Assembly (NCBI GenBank): GCA_049999765.1
Contig: JBNGIQ010009298.1
Location: 121,921-185,920, forward strand
Length of the DNA stretch: 64,000 bases
Direction: 5' to 3'
From: Phaeoceros laevis
Taxonomy: Eukaryota > Anthocerotophyta > Anthocerotopsida > Notothyladales
Shown here: one piece after another, positions 33,876 to 46,957 of the stretch
How positions within the stretch are numbered: the stretch's first letter is position 1
Layout: every line of letters starts with the position of its first letter
The notes under the pieces: model-generated
Database searches by the model: none
The model's input: the letters and a program-made list of their open reading frames with translations, nothing else
Told to the model about the DNA's origin: nothing
Position numbers and translations under genes: made by a program

Positions 33876-35126
33876 CTAGCTCTGAAACTGCATAGATTCC
33901 TGAAGTCCTTGTACCCGGCTACAAATTTGTGCACGACTTCCTCCAAGTCAGTCCATCAGCTCTGGCCTTCCTGCTTCCATGCTTAGGATTTTAGTCTCCT
34001 TGCCTACATCTGCTTCGCCCCCTCCGACATCTGGCCGCTCTCGGAAATGTTCGACATCAAGACATAGGATGAGGCATCCGCACAATACCTCCAAATCTTC
34101 GTGCCTAAAATCAGGATGTCGAAGACGTTTGTTACCCAGCCTGCAGTCACACAGTTGTGTCGAGTTTGCACCAAACCCTGACAAGAAAATCCTCGGTTGT
34201 CCTAGGTCAGTCATTCCTCCCTCGCCAAAACAAGTCTGGCACTTTGAGGGCCTCAAATGAGCCACATATGGGCCTCAAATCCGCTGTCGTGTAAGCGCTG
34301 TACAACATCAGATTTCGCTTGCGCTACTTACAGTCCTAAAGTAAGTGGCGAATTGGCAGTCAATGCCGCCGGTAAGACTCAAATCGAGCTGCAACACGAT
34401 GGCAGGCATCAACCGACCAGGATTTCAGCAGATGACCGCAGGAGTCACGAGAGTAAACGCTTTACAAACTGCGTATCCTTAGGCAGGTGCACAACAACTG
34501 ATTGCCAAAGGCAGGCCTGCCACATCTTCCCCACCTTGGTTACAATTTTTCAAGTTGTAAGGTGGGCACCACCCAATTTATCTTTTCAGGAAAGGGGCTC
34601 GGTACAGCAACTGCATCCGAACACCTTCAACGGCGACTCTTATTCTGTAAACCAGACCTGATTTTTCTGGTTTTCAGCTAAAAATATTGCTCCGGCTTGT
34701 ACCAGATGGGTGTGGACAAAGCAGACTCGTTGGTACAAGGTCAATTGACTGTCTGCTGACAAACCTACAGGCCGTTACATTGACCCGAGGAGCTTGAATA
34801 CAGCCCCGAGCAACAGGGCCGTTCTAGAAAAGACGAAAGGAGAGGAAGGTTTCAATACAGAAGAACGCTGGTCAGCGAAAAAATGGTAAAGGATGAAGCG
34901 ATCTGTACAAAGTTCGCACCTGCAATCGTTGCTGCAATTAGTGCTTACCATGAATGTGAATGGACTAATGTGTTTGTTGAGGTCGCCTGATCCTTTTTCC
35001 TCTGCTATCTTCTGACGGCAAAGATTTTGCGGAAGCTCCTGCATCCAAACTCAGCCAACCTGTGCCTCGCCATCACCAAGCTCTTAGAGAATGTACAAAT
35101 CTATGTACTAACTGCAAGTCAAGCTG
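33876..35126. other. Intergenic
   Basis: About 1.25 kb between convergent genes, including the RMD5 3' UTR. Small open frames on both strands show no family signature. Confidence 0.5.
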
Positions 35127-36281
35127 TTAGAAGTATATTTGTCTGCACTGCACTTGTGTCGTCTCCAATGGACAGTAGGGGCACTTAAAAGTTCGAGAGT
35201 TGCCCTTGGCAAGCTTCTGGATGGATTGCTTGCAGAGGACATGGCCACATGGCATAAGCATTGGAGGGTTGTCGGCTGTGCTTTGCTCTCTGGACACCGG
35301 GCACGCAAATATAGAATGAAACTGAAACTCCTTGTCAAGCTCAATCTCTACAGGAAGTTGCTTCATTGCTAACCATTCCTGCTTCTTGTTTGCCATCACA
35401 GTAGCAAGCTTCAAAAGTGTTGGTAGGGCCTGCGAGCCGGCAGTGATGACGACATGTAGAGGGCTTTCATATGCCTGTCCTAAGAGGCTACAACACTCCC
35501 TGGTGAACTCAAGTGCAACGGCATCCCAGTGCGCCACAGCTAATAGGTCGGAATAGGGTGATGATTCAAGTCTGCCAGCCCACAACAGGCAACCCATGAG
35601 CCTCTGAATATCCGTCATATGCTGGCCAGCGAAGAGCTCGAAGTGTCCCCTGGCGTACTTGAGTGCCGCAGAGCGTCCACCGCTGTGTAGAACGTGCACA
35701 AACTGCAATTGATGCAACTTGAACTCCAGAGACGAGCCTTTCTTCCGAAGCTCCTCCCTGTGCTTCCCTGCCCACTCGAGAGCTGGTTCGAGATTTCTTC
35801 CCTTCATTTGCTCCAGAACCTGATACATCTCATAAAAGGGTGCCTTCAGGCTAGGTGCATCTTGCTGCTCAGTCTCCTGAACAAAGCAGTCACCCAGATC
35901 AAACAGGCCCTGCCTGTAGAAATGGAGGGCCACAATCTTGTTGATTACATGGGTATCAAAGTCAATCTCCCTGTAAGCCTTGGATATATCCAAATTGAAA
36001 ACCTTGTCAAGAACCTTTCCATATTTGCTCACAGCTAGATTGACCTCCTTCTGTGACGCCCCAATCTGGTTAGCAGGCCCCATTGCCGTAAGTCTAGCCT
36101 GCAGATCAACCAGGAATGGCCTGCAGTCCGCATCCTGACTCTCCACCGTCTCAAGCAGCTGCTTGGCTGTGTTCTCAATCTCCTGAATCATCCGATCCAC
36201 AATATCTTGGGTCTTGCTATTCGACAGTTTCTGCTTCTTCGAGACCCGCTCAAATGCATCCCGGATGGAAGATAAATCCAT
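35127..36281 (-). CDS. RMD5: RMD5/GID2-type RING subunit of the CTLH (GID) ubiquitin ligase
   Basis: A single exon of 384 codons. The start MDLSSIRDAFERVSKKQKLS matches the family; the frame is open 34 codons further upstream, but that part lacks similarity. It contains a LisH-like stretch (DTHVINKIVALHFYRQGLFD), a CTLH region (EPALEWAGKHREELRKKGSS, then FKLHQLQFVHVLHSGG) and CRA-type helices (ALKYARGHFELFAGQHMTDI). It ends with the degenerate RMD5 RING (FACPVSREQSTADNPPMLM, CGHVLCKQSIQKLAKG, FKCPYCP) and the typical QCRQIYF tail. In yeast the complex marks gluconeogenic enzymes for degradation. Being intronless is also usual for the plant gene as I recall it. Confidence 0.93.
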   Translation of the reverse strand: MDLSSIRDAFERVSKKQKLSNSKTQDIVDRMIQEIENTAKQLLETVESQDADCRPFLVDLQARLTAMGPANQIGASQKEVNLAVSKYGKVLDKVFNLDISKAYREIDFDTHVINKIVALHFYRQGLFDLGDCFVQETEQQDAPSLKAPFYEMYQVLEQMKGRNLEPALEWAGKHREELRKKGSSLEFKLHQLQFVHVLHSGGRSAALKYARGHFELFAGQHMTDIQRLMGCLLWAGRLESSPYSDLLAVAHWDAVALEFTRECCSLLGQAYESPLHVVITAGSQALPTLLKLATVMANKKQEWLAMKQLPVEIELDKEFQFHSIFACPVSREQSTADNPPMLMPCGHVLCKQSIQKLAKGNSRTFKCPYCPLETTQVQCRQIYF

Positions 36282-37106
36282 CCTTTCTGACGCTGGGTCA
36301 CCCCAAACCTGCCCAAAACGGAAACCCCAATAGCTTGAGACACTGCCTGCTTCTTTCACACAAGCAAAGGAGGAACAACCCATCCTACCTCAACATCTGC
36401 CCCAAACGGGAATAGGAACCTGCATTTGCCCGAGACCGGCGATTTTTGTAATCAGACGGTGACCATGCTCCGTTTGCACGAACAGGCAGCAGGCGCGCGC
36501 GCGCGCTCTTGACGCGTGCGGAAGAGGGGTCCTCGTAGCGCGAAGGGGAGGCAAAAAAAGAGAATAGAGGAAAAAACAAGGGAACCATACTGGTCGCCAA
36601 CGTGGCATGACGATGTGGCAGGAAATGATGCGGCGCAGGCACTCAATTCGTTATTTCGCACGCAACCAGACTGTCACTATCAGGCGCGCAGGCTTTTTGT
36701 TCACATGATTACGGCTCTTACGAGGCGAGTAGACAGACACAGAAGGATACTGACATGGCAGTTGCTTAGGAGCATATGACATTAGACTGATAACCAAAGC
36801 TTTGCAGTCCCTTACAGACTGGATGGATCGATGCCCGGATGTCAAGCAATAAACACACACACACACACACACAGCGGAACAAATCCTTTAACGAAAATCA
36901 CAGACATGAGTTGGCGGAAGCTCGCTGCTGTAAGTAGAGACTTCATTACGTGCTTGTTGAGACAACTCGTTAGCATGAAAAAAGAATGCTGCCTTCAGAA
37001 CTTCAATTTCACTGAGCATTACATTCATCGGAACCTACCAGAAGCCAAAGAGCTGACCAGGTCAGGGTGGAGATGTTGCCCACCATGTTCGCTCACGGAT
37101 TTTAGC
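36282..37106. other. Intergenic with GC-rich promoter and CA microsatellite
   Basis: Promoter side of RMD5, with a GCGCGCGC run at about 36496-36508. A CA dinucleotide run lies at 36853-36873. No gene is seen. Confidence 0.55.
36853..36873. repeat. (AC)n microsatellite
   Basis: Uninterrupted AC dinucleotides for 21 bases. Confidence 0.9.
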
Positions 37107-40100
37107 TCACGTCCCACTTTCGTCCAAAGGTTCCAGTACAGGTCCAATAGCTTGCTCCAGAAACAGCACCAATGGCCGTAACAAAGGATCATCCCTGCAT
37201 TTTTGCCAAGCCTTGAACTCTGGCCCACCACATCTGCATCCATGATTGTAAAAGTAAAATTTTGACCAACTGCCCAACAGTATCCGCTGAGGTTTATTCT
37301 AGGAACAACAGGAACTTCAAAGAATCGACTCCTTGAGAGATCTTACAGGCAAAGAAGTCTGCAGCTCTCTCTTACATCAGCCTGGACCTCTGTGGACGAT
37401 TTCCTCTTCTCTGCCTCTCGGTAGACCGAAGATAGCTCTTTCCAAATTCTGTTATAGCGCTGGAGATCAGGATCGAAGGTGGACATGAAACACAAAACAG
37501 CAATAGTAAGATGGACCTCACCTGTTTGCATGAAAGGGCATTCGGCACCATGTGCGAGTAATTATGGTCTTTAGAACACCGAGAGCCTGGTCAAGAAACG
37601 ACCCCAGCAGTGGTGTTACGAACTGCCGAACACCGAACCAGCTGAGGAACTATGTGACAATATTCATTGGACCCCGAAAATACCAGAATACACGATATGT
37701 CATCAGGTGCATGCAACCACCCATATATGAGTGGTAGCAGTTGTTTAAAATGGGCAACAAGGACAAGCCCCATGGCCTCCAGTTGTGGTTTGATTGTCTT
37801 AAGCCAGGCAATCCGGCGACCTTGATCATCAAGATGCCTTTCCAGCTCATCTAACATCTCAACAAGAGTGCGTTTGTACCTTGAGAATAACAACAGGACA
37901 GCTGATTAGGATTTGCACAAAAACTGTGAACTTCAACCTCGTTGCAGGATGAGCCAGTTTACTTGCATTGCGGCACAGACGAAGTTCAGCAGTGCAACAG
38001 ATCAAAGACGTGCTTGGTACCGGAAAGACACAAACTCCCTGTCCCTGTCAAGGGGGGGGGGGGGGGTTTGTCTATTTCCAATAGTACCAAGCACATCTCT
38101 AGATATGCCATGAGCAAAACGAGTGAAAAGGGTCCCAGGAGTAAAGGCTTACCAAACACCCCGTGGATTCTGCCCCTCTATGCAGGTTACAAGCTTCACA
38201 GTCATCTGTATAGCCATACCCCATAGCTCCTCGCAGCCAATCAAACTGCGACAGACAGCATCAAGCGTGACATCCCCGTACCATTGAAGTTCAGATGGAT
38301 CTAAATTTTCTGCCAAGTGTATGAATATCGCCATTGCTTGTTTCTGCACGCACACATTGTGGTATTGCAGTCTACGGAAAGAGCTTAAAAATCATGATAG
38401 CCAGAAGGATAATCAAGACAGTACACCTCAAGGGTATAGGTTACCTTAACAACAGGAGAATAATGGTCCAAAGCAGTCAGAGCGCAGGGCATCACGATGC
38501 GACTGTGAATCCCCAAGTGAGGGTGTTTTACCTGACATTCGAACCCAGTCAGTCGTCTCATATGATGAATCTGGAGACGGGCCGCAAATGAAATAAGCAT
38601 AAAAGACATCCAGGGGCAAGTCTGAATACCTGTTTGAGAAACCATGCAAGTTGATGTGCTGCTACAATGGAAGAACTGACATCGCCACCTTCAGAAGTTA
38701 TGTATATACTGTCATCTGTGCCAAAACTGGAGCTGCTCTTTATGGTCTCTTTGATCATTGGCAACATGGCCGGTAACAAAGTAGAGATTAAGCCTGCAAC
38801 TTCCCCTATGTCGCCATTCCCAACATTTGCGTTGCCACTTTTTGATGGAAAACTAGGGGAAGCCCATTCAAATGCCTTGGACAAAGTTCTCAGAGCCTTG
38901 GTTGCATCATGTTGCAAGTCCCTGGAGGTCCAAAACACCTCAACTTGCTTCTCCCCTTCACCAGATGCGAGTGCAGCAAATGCCAGTAGTAAATCTTGCA
39001 CCAAGGTCCCTGTGTCACCAACCCGCACTTTAAGGGCAGAACCACCCTCTAACAGAAAATCTGCTACATGCACCAGGGACTTTGCACAGTCAATAAACTC
39101 CTCTGCAATAGCTTCTGAATTTTCCATGTGACCAGTTTTTGTGAGCTCAGGAGGTATTCGAAGAACCTGAAACATCAGCACTTCAACAGTATCTCGGAGT
39201 TAATTCCAGTGGCTTCAAGACGGACAGTGCACCACTCATACCACTAGTGAATAGCAACCAAGGGCTCGAACTCTTTGAAGCATACAAAGTCACACATTTC
39301 AAAGAACCCACCTCAACAATATGCCATAACGTCGCTAATTCCATGTCAATGGTCAAGGTGGGTCTGGTACTGGCAATTGGCAGAAGATTGTTGTGGCATG
39401 AAGAATCGTAGACTGTAGCATCAGCCACAGTTACAGGCCCACTCAACGCTAACCTCACAGCTCTTACGACTGTCACTCTAGGTATAGCCCTCAAATATCC
39501 TGCTTCATCTTCATCCAGAATAGACGAATCCTTGTACAAACTCGCAACCAAGGCACCTGAAGGGGCTCCAAGCTTCGAGTTTAGCATGGCCAGAATTGAC
39601 GCTTGATAAAATGGTTTTCCCATCGACCTGTGGGGACATAGACGAAAGCTGTCTCCTGAGTGCTCGTTCAGGCAATCCAGATTCGTTTTGTCCCAGAAAC
39701 AAGCACACATTACTCATAAATTTGAGCAAATATAGTCAGTAGTCCTTGAAAACTGGAGATTGCCTAGTACCATCAAGCTAAGGAAATAGATTCTTATCGG
39801 ATCAAATGCTGAATACTTACCTGATAAGATTTTCAAGTTTGGCAGCAGAAGCCCGATTCTTGAGTTGTTCTGCTTCTTCAAAAGCAGCAGCAGTTGCAAC
39901 AAGTAGAAGAGGCAGTCTGTCCACATGGATGCCATATTCCTTTGTCCAGTCAAGGAAAGGGGGTCCTGGCAAAAGTAGCAAATCGATGACAGCATTAACA
40001 GCATCTGCAAGCCATGACAGCCCGTCTGATCTCTTTCCTCTTGAAGTTTTGTCTCCTAAAGTCGCAACTGGCTTCAGCAGGGATGTCTTGATAAACTTGT

Positions 40101-41455
40101 CCACTAGCTTCACTACAGCATCCTGTAGGGGAGAGCAGGAAGGAAGCACCACATTAACTGGATGACTCCACAGCAGTTCCACTTGTCTATCGACGGTAAA
40201 ACCAGGTTGATGGCCTAGACGGACGAAGAAATGCACCTGACGACCATCAGGCAAGGAGAGCAGCAGCAGGTTCCTCACGGCTTCACATCCAGCCTTGCAT
40301 ACTTCAGGGACAGGGTCCATGTATGTGGCGAGTAAGCCACCAAGAAGTTCACCATAGCTGTGCCACCAGGACAGCAATGAGAATAGTTGAAGGCCACGAA
40401 GCATAACTACATGTAGCAAATCTCCTTTGACGATTTAATAGACATCAAATAGTCGTACAAATCGCCTGACAGCTGCTGAAAGGTCGATGTGATAATTGCA
40501 CTGGCTCCGTTAATGGCGGCAAGCTTGACCTGCACCAAGTTCCAATCGCTCACTGGGGTACATCTACAACATTTACATCAATCCTGTGGAGTTAATTTGC
40601 TGTCATATCAACCTCTTGCTCTAGATTCCCGGGTCTTGCGAGCTCGTACCTGCGAAAGTTCTGAAGCCGTAATTGCAGTCACAAAAACTAGCCTCTCCAG
40701 CAATTCCTCGTGCGAATGTCTTGACTCCGTCAAGAAACCCAGGCCGGCAATGGCTGGCGCAGCCTTGCTTCTGGCAGACAAATTCGCATCATTGACAACC
40801 AGAAAAACTGCCAATTCCGCAGCTGCCACCCTTGTACGCCATCTGGAGGCATTCAGCCCTCCAATTCCTCCCAGCTCAGGCCATACGTTATCCAGAGCAA
40901 GCATCAGGCTAGCCGGTGGGACTTTTCCCTGCTGGAGGACTGCATTGGATGCCAGAAAAGCAGCAGATGCCAGATTTTTCAAGCTCGTCAGCCACTGAGC
41001 GCACATGTTTGGGTAATGTTGGCCCAAATTGGCCGCAACTTGAGCGCCGCTACGAGCTGCAAAAGCTGCCTGGCAGAGAATTTCGCACGACTGTAACCAC
41101 CGATCAAAAACTGGAGACAATCCGTCAGCTGCTGCATCCTGAACATTACTAAGCCCTGTAGACAAACCTGCAATACACCAAACAACAAGGTTGTTCCAGC
41201 CGATTGCTTCGAATTGGAGCAATGGAACTAGCCATGAGACCAACGGACGGAAGCAAGCTTCAGTGACCATGCACCTGCCACCTGACTGGCATCCTGACGA
41301 GCCTCGTTCCCCGACTGTAAAATAGCAGTAGTGGCCGCCACCGCCGCAGATACACCTCTTGCAGTCTCTTCCTCACCCACGTCTTCCGTCCTCAAAACCT
41401 CGCACCAGCGTACATAATCCTGTGCTTCCCGCGCGTCCCCTCCGCTTGAAGCCAT
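37107..41455 (-). CDS. Large ARM/HEAT-repeat protein
   Basis: Thirteen minus-strand exons: 41275-41455, 40650-41167, 40529-40411, 40357-40237, 40122-39821, 39627-39312, 39166-38630, 38531-38445, 38343-38153, 37879-37684, 37622-37522, 37459-37376, 37217-37107 (about 950 aa). Frame is continuous except between exons 11 and 12. There a normal donor leaves the frame off, while a GC donor at 37529 (exon 11 ending TRTWCRMPFH) would restore it. The start MASSGGDAREAQDYVRWCEV is followed by helical ARM/HEAT-like repeats (WLTSLKNLASAAFLASNAVL; LQDAVVKLVDKFIKTSLLKP is split by an intron; WLADAVNAVIDLLLLPGPPF; LLGSFLDQALGVLKTIITRT). The C-terminus is PLVLFLEQAIGPVLEPLDES. Such proteins are scaffolds in TTT-like, nuclear transport or cohesin complexes. 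I cannot assign the subfamily. Confidence 0.75.
38052..38066. repeat. G15 homopolymer in an intron
   Basis: Fifteen consecutive G on the plus strand (C on the coding strand) inside the intron between exons 9 and 10 of the ARM/HEAT gene. It is prone to length error in sequencing. Confidence 0.9.
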
Positions 41456-41664
41456 GGCCGAAGACGCGGTTTCTGAGGACGACTTCTTACTCGGGTGATC
41501 GAAGGGGGAAATCGGTTAATGGAATGTATTCGGTTCACTCCTAGGGCATTACAGGAAGGAAGTTTATTTATCGTGGTCTGGGTATAGACCGCACTCTGTA
41601 GACTCTATAGGTGCAGGGCACAAAGAGTTCCGAATCGAACCTCTATAATGTCGGGTTTGGGAAG

Positions 41665-44324
41665 CTACAGCTTCCAGTTCCCGTAGTACACAGGGGAGTT
41701 GTGACCTGTCTCGGGTTTCAACATCCAGCGGACTCTGCATCCTCTTAGTTCTACACACTTCATCACATCGATTGGCACCACTTCACTGATCTGGGATAGC
41801 AGCTTGACTTTCTTCAAGCTTGGGCAGGCCAGCAGCACCTTCGCATAGCAATCGAAGCTCACGTTCTTGAGGTGAAGAATATTCAGATTCAGGAGACAGC
41901 TGAGATTTGCGAGCGCCAAAAGCCCCACATTGCCGATGAGGGAATTGGATGCATTAATCTGGAGACATCATTCCGAGAGAGATGAGAAACAGCAGCAGAA
42001 AGTTTTGACGACTAGAGCGTCGGCTCTGCATACTAGGCACGAAACCGGAACCGGCATGGCGCACACACCTGTTGAATGCTTGGGCACCCTCTCACAAGGG
42101 CCAAGATCCCCTCGTCGCCGACTCCAATGCAATGCTTGAAGTCGAAGTCTACCAGCCTTTTGCATCCATTTGATAGAAAACCAAGGCCAATGGAAGTGAC
42201 GAGCGGGCAGGCTCGAATCTCAATCTGAAGCAGGTCAGTCAACTGAGATAAAGATTGCATCGCACAATCCGTGATCCGTGAGCAGTAGGACAGATTGATA
42301 GTCTTCAGCCCGGGACAACCAGCAGCAATTGCTGCGATGCCTGTATCACCAACACCTGAAGCCCTGTTTCCAGAACAACAACCGAGTCAGCAGCCTGCCC
42401 TGGAAAGACGAAGCTGAACGACTCAAGGGAAGCGTCAGCAAAGAACAAAGGCAGGGTTAGGCACCTGTAGAAGTCGATCTCTCGAAGGTGACAGCAATTG
42501 GCTCCAATATGCTCTACTCCCGAATCCGTGATGTTCAAGCATATCCCTAGTTTCAGCAGCCGCAGGGAGGAGCACCTCGACACCGACTTGATTCCTGCAC
42601 ACGGATTGAAGAACGTCTTCTCAAACTGTGCTCCCAGCGGAGCGAAAGTGGTGTCACACAACTTGTGAAGTGCTTTGGAAAAGCGGCTCAAACCTGCATC
42701 AGTTATGGAGGTGTCTGTAAGATCCAGCTCTTCCAACCCAGGGCAGCCTACACCAAGAATAGCAAGACCACTGTCTGTGATACAGCTGCACGACTCCATC
42801 CTCAGGACGAGGAGGTTCTTGCAAGTTGCTGCTATGTGAGTGAGGGCCAGGTCGGTAATGTCGCGACAACATGTCAGATCCAACTTGTGCAGACTCCGGC
42901 ATCTTGAAACCACCTCCTCAATGCCCTGGTCGGTAACTCCGACGCACTTGGCCAAGCTTAACTCTTGCAAGTCCTTGCATCCTCTGCCAACAAAGGCGAG
43001 CCCTTCTGTTGACACCTCACATCCATCTAGCCTCACCGACTGCATGTTTGTAAACTTCTGAAAGCTAGCCAAGAGATCATCGGAGGCCTGGCAACACAAA
43101 ACGTCCACACACAACTCCTTATCAATAATGTCCAAAAACCGAGAGTAGAATTACAAACACCCTCTTATTATCCAAGCAGAACCAAACCATGTGATAGCAA
43201 ATCCATACCTGCACAAGATGCGAAAGAGCAATTTGCCTCAAAGACCTGTTTCCATCCGCCAGTGACATGAGCCCCATATCCGTCACCATAGGGCAGTTGG
43301 ATATGTCAAGGTTCTGCACAAAGGACGGAACAGTTACGATCTTCTTCCTTCCTGCCGGAATGCAACACTGCATGCCATTCATCAGCCATTCCTCCTCACC
43401 TGAAGGGACTTGCAGTTACTCTTGAGCAAGGCCAGACCATCGTCGTCGATGTTCATGCACCTCACTAGATGGAGGCTGCGAAGGTTGGTCATGGTGGATA
43501 TCGTCTCCAGCCCTTGGTTGCTGACCTGCCAAGCAAATGCAAACAACCAGCTCAAGCCTCCTCCTCACTTTCCTTCCTTGGAAACGGGCTGACTGACCAC
43601 AGTAGAAACTCACTAAACATGAGGCCAAAACGGCCGAGGTAGAAGAAAAACAACAGCGTCTAACCTCGGTGAAAGACAGATCAAGAGACCGCAACCTCCT
43701 GCAGCACGAAGCCACCATCCCTACTCCCATGTCCGTGATGCTCCCGCAATGCTTCAAGCTCAGCACCTCCAGCGAACTGCATCCAGCCGCGACGCAGCCG
43801 AGCCCCACGTCCGTCACCCTCCGGCATCCCAGCAGGTTGAGCTCCCGCAGGCTCCTCATCTGGCTCACCGCCAGCAGCACGCCGTCCGGGAGGTCCCGGC
43901 AGTGGGAGAGGTCCACATCCGCCAGGGAAGGGCACGCCCTGGCGAGCTGGAAGAACCCGAGCTCGCTGAACCCGCCTACTCCGCTCAAATTAAGGCACCG
44001 CAGCTGCGGGCCGGCGTGCTCCGCCACCATAGCCAGGCTCTCGTCCGTCACCTTCTGCGTGAGGGAGAGATCGAGGTGCTCCAGCCGCGGGAACCGCCGC
44101 AGCACCGGCGCCAGGCGCTCCACCTTGAGCAGCCGCACCCTGCTCCGCACGCCCGCCTCCAGGTTGCGGAAGCTCTTGCACACCATGCACCACGCCTGCC
44201 GGTCTGCAGGGCCGGCCAGCTTCTGCAGCACTGCGAGCAGCAGGTCGTCACTCAAGCGTTCCATGGGGCTCCTACTTGAGCTCTCGCACCCCCTGCTCTT
44301 CTTGCTGCTGCTGGTTGCCGCCAT
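41665..44324 (-). CDS. F-box/LRR protein of the RAE1/FBL3 type
   Basis: Seven minus-strand exons in frame: 43665-44324, 43400-43525, 43209-43313, 42694-43087, 42465-42594, 42069-42363, 41665-41958 (667 aa, close to the 665 aa of At5g01720). The F-box is SPMERLSDDLLLAVLQKLAG with WCMVCKSFRNLEAG. About 18 leucine-rich repeats of the cysteine-containing type follow (CRRVTDVGLGCVAAGCSSLE; CVGVTDQGIEEVVSRCRSLH; LTCCRDITDLALTHIAATCK; CIGVGDEGILALVRGCPSIQ). The end GCRVRWMLKPETG is that of the family. The protein is the substrate receptor of an SCF E3; Arabidopsis RAE1 targets the STOP1 factor in aluminium tolerance. The target here is inferred only by homology. The start at 44324 precedes MAATSSSKKSRGCESSSRSP. 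Confidence 0.92.
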
Positions 44325-46810
44325 AGCCACTGCTGCTTGCTGCTCCTCCACAAGGCAGGCCGAGGGAGAATGCCCGCTAGCCCTCCCTCCCTCCCTATCC
44401 CTTCCGCCGCTGCGAGGACGACAGTGGTGGAGGAGAGTGTGACCAGAGATGCACAATTAGAGCGGTCGCAGATTGCTCACGCCTCGCTTGCTGCGTCGTT
44501 GTCATCCAAGTTGCCCGTACGGCGCGTCCGGGCGCGTCCGGTCGAGTCCGGGGGTTGGGTTGACAGGCCCGGTGTCTCGGTCCACTCAAACCGACACCTA
44601 ATTGGGGAGGTGAGTACGGCAACGTGCTCTGGCCAAGTACGCATCCGGGTACGGAGAAGTCCGGGCCGGGTGTCCCTGCCCGTACTCGGCTGTACCTCAG
44701 GGAGGCATCACATGGCCCGGTCACCCCGGGTCCACGATTCCATGACCCCTACCTTTATTTTGTATTTTACCTTCCATAAATTCCATAATCTACCTTCCGG
44801 AAAGTTCCTGTGGTGTTCCTTGTGACCATGTCGTGTAAGACTTGTTCTACTGTGGGCTTCACCCCGCCGTACAGCAAATAATTTCTTCCAGATTTTACCT
44901 TTAAATCCTTCGGACAATAGCTGGATGATGTCTAGTGCGTTCCCATTTTCAAAATAGATCAGCCTCCCAAGTGCAAACCCGTACACATTTCCATATATTG
45001 GGGGGCCAGAATTAGGTTTGCCCCTAGGTTCTTATGAATCTGATTCTAGGTTTGCCCAAACTGGAAACTACCCTTCTCGGTCTCTGCCGCGAACCGACGC
45101 GGCGGGAGCCGGGAGCCACCGGCCACTGCAGGTGGCGCGGCGTCAGGCCGGGTAGCTTTTTTCACCTCGCCGCCCCCCAAACCTGTAGGTTTCAGTTAGA
45201 TGGGGCGCAACCGCCTACCAGGCGACTTGGTATGTCAAAAGCCCTCTACTGGCAAATACTCCCGGTTAAAACGTGGTGTCCATATGCAGTGTCAAGGAAG
45301 GCCCTCATACCGACAAGTGCCTACTTAGTATAATTTCGCCGGAACAGGTTCCGGCTATACTCCCCCTTTAGCCGACATATAGCCGGGAAACAATATGGTA
45401 GTCGGCCATTTTTAAAATCTACCGGGCAGATACACGCTGGCCGGTAAGTTTCCCGAGACCTGTCGCGGCGTGGATCCGGTTGGAGGCTCGACCGGTCATA
45501 CCTGGTTCAGAAAAACGAGTCGACTGGTTTTTCTGAATGAATAAAAGAACGTTAGTTTAACGGTTTAACCCTAGAGTAACCAAGGTAGGAGTGTTTGAAC
45601 CATAGTTGCAGCCTACGGCGAAACGTACGTACGTTTTGCCACGTTTATGTAGTTTGAACTTTTGTTTAGCGGTTACGTTTCATGATGCCTTGTTGTTTTT
45701 GGCACTATGAGTGGTGCCCAAACGTGGCACCACCTACTAAGTTGAAGTTAGTTGAAGTAATGAAGTGTTGGAAGTAATGAATTATTTTTTATATTCCAAC
45801 AATTTTCATTAATGCCATCACATCTTTTCCAACGTACGTAGCTTCACCGAAACACGTTCCGCGTAAGTATGGTTTGAACCAATATTTTGATATTTTCTGA
45901 GTTTTTTGAATTTTTTGTGCATGGATGATGGAACATATCCAACATTTTTTTGTGCATTTTGTAGGCAAGGAAAATGCACACCAAATATAATAAAAAATAA
46001 AATAAAATATTTACCCCTTCGAAATAGAGCCAATGTTTGGACTATATCACTAACCATCCATAAACTAACCTATAGTTAGCTATTCCACCTTCATTTTGAC
46101 GTGGATAAAGATTTCTTAAACTACTTTTTTCTTTTCATATTCTATGCAGTGATGTTTTTCCAACCATGTATGATATGCTCCTATATGATCACTATCGCAA
46201 AAGTTGATAGCAAGAACTGAGGAAAAAATATAGCAATAAATAGGATTGACTAAAGCTTTATTTACTTTCGAAAGTATATGGTTCTTTGTCAACACTCTTT
46301 GAACTTTGAAGTAAGATTAAGCCAAGAGAAAAAAGAGCAAAACGATTCTTTTTAGACCTAACATAAACAAGTTTAACGAAAATAAAAATCATGTCAAAAT
46401 AGTTGCAATCATTTAGGGGTTAACCTAGTTATGTTACAAAGTTTTTTATTATACAAAACCGCATATGATTTTCTTCTAGCCAAAGTCCTCACCTTGTTCA
46501 CGTAACTACATGCCCATGCGGCACTTCGCTAAACTTTGACCGTCAATCGTCGACCACATCGGGTATTATTTAGTTTATACAAAGCCTTGCAGATTGCCAG
46601 AAAGGCATGGAGTAGTGTTAGACTGCAGGGCCCTAATAAGGAGCCTAAAGTTCATAGTTAAAGTTCGTAAACCCCCCTCCCAACTTTATAAATCCTAAAA
46701 TGCTTTCTAGATCGCTTGCACCTTCTACGCTAAAAAGTTTATAGAAAGCCTTGAGCCTGTCAGGTCGCGTTTTGCCACGAGCGCCTCCACGGGCTAAGGG
46801 CAAACGGGCC
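44325..46810. other. Gene-poor sequence
   Basis: Promoter side of the F-box/LRR gene, including a GCGCGTCCGG-type short repeat near 44520-44555. After 45.5 kb the sequence becomes AT-rich. No supportable gene. Confidence 0.5.
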
Positions 46811-46957
46811 GATCACCTCTTTCAAATTGTGTCCAGACTCAAGCAGATAGAAAAATCTCTCTCTTGCTCTTTTTGACTTCCGTGCCTCCTTCGACGTGTC
46901 TTAGAGCACCACTCCCTACAGGAATAGCCCTCAAAGTAATGTTCCGTCCTCTCTCGG
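46811..46957. repeat. Direct repeat copy A (about 147 bp)
   Basis: Nearly identical to 48158-48296 in the same orientation, apart from an insertion of about 8 bases near 46892 and scattered substitutions. Shared blocks include CTCTTTCAAATTGTGTCCAG, CAAGCAGATAGAAAAATCTC and GCACCACTCCCTAC. Confidence 0.8.

Noticed and set aside
38052-38066. G-run as a G-quadruplex element
   Set aside because: It is a single homopolymer in an intron and may be a sequencing artefact; there is no support for regulation.
39630-39729. Open minus-strand stretch SNVCLFLGQNESGLPERALR as an exon of the ARM/HEAT gene
   Set aside because: The flanking exons join in phase without it, and its end has a pyrimidine-rich acceptor (GTCCCCACAG), so it is the 3' part of an intron.
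41168-41274. Frame MVTEACFRPLVSWLVPLLQF as the start of the ARM/HEAT protein
   Set aside because: It is an intron of about 107 bases with good splice sites; removing it joins QVAG to LSTGLSNVQD in phase.
43669-44442. 257-codon plus-strand frame
   Set aside because: Shadow of F-box/LRR exon 1, whose minus-strand reading has clear F-box and LRR motifs.
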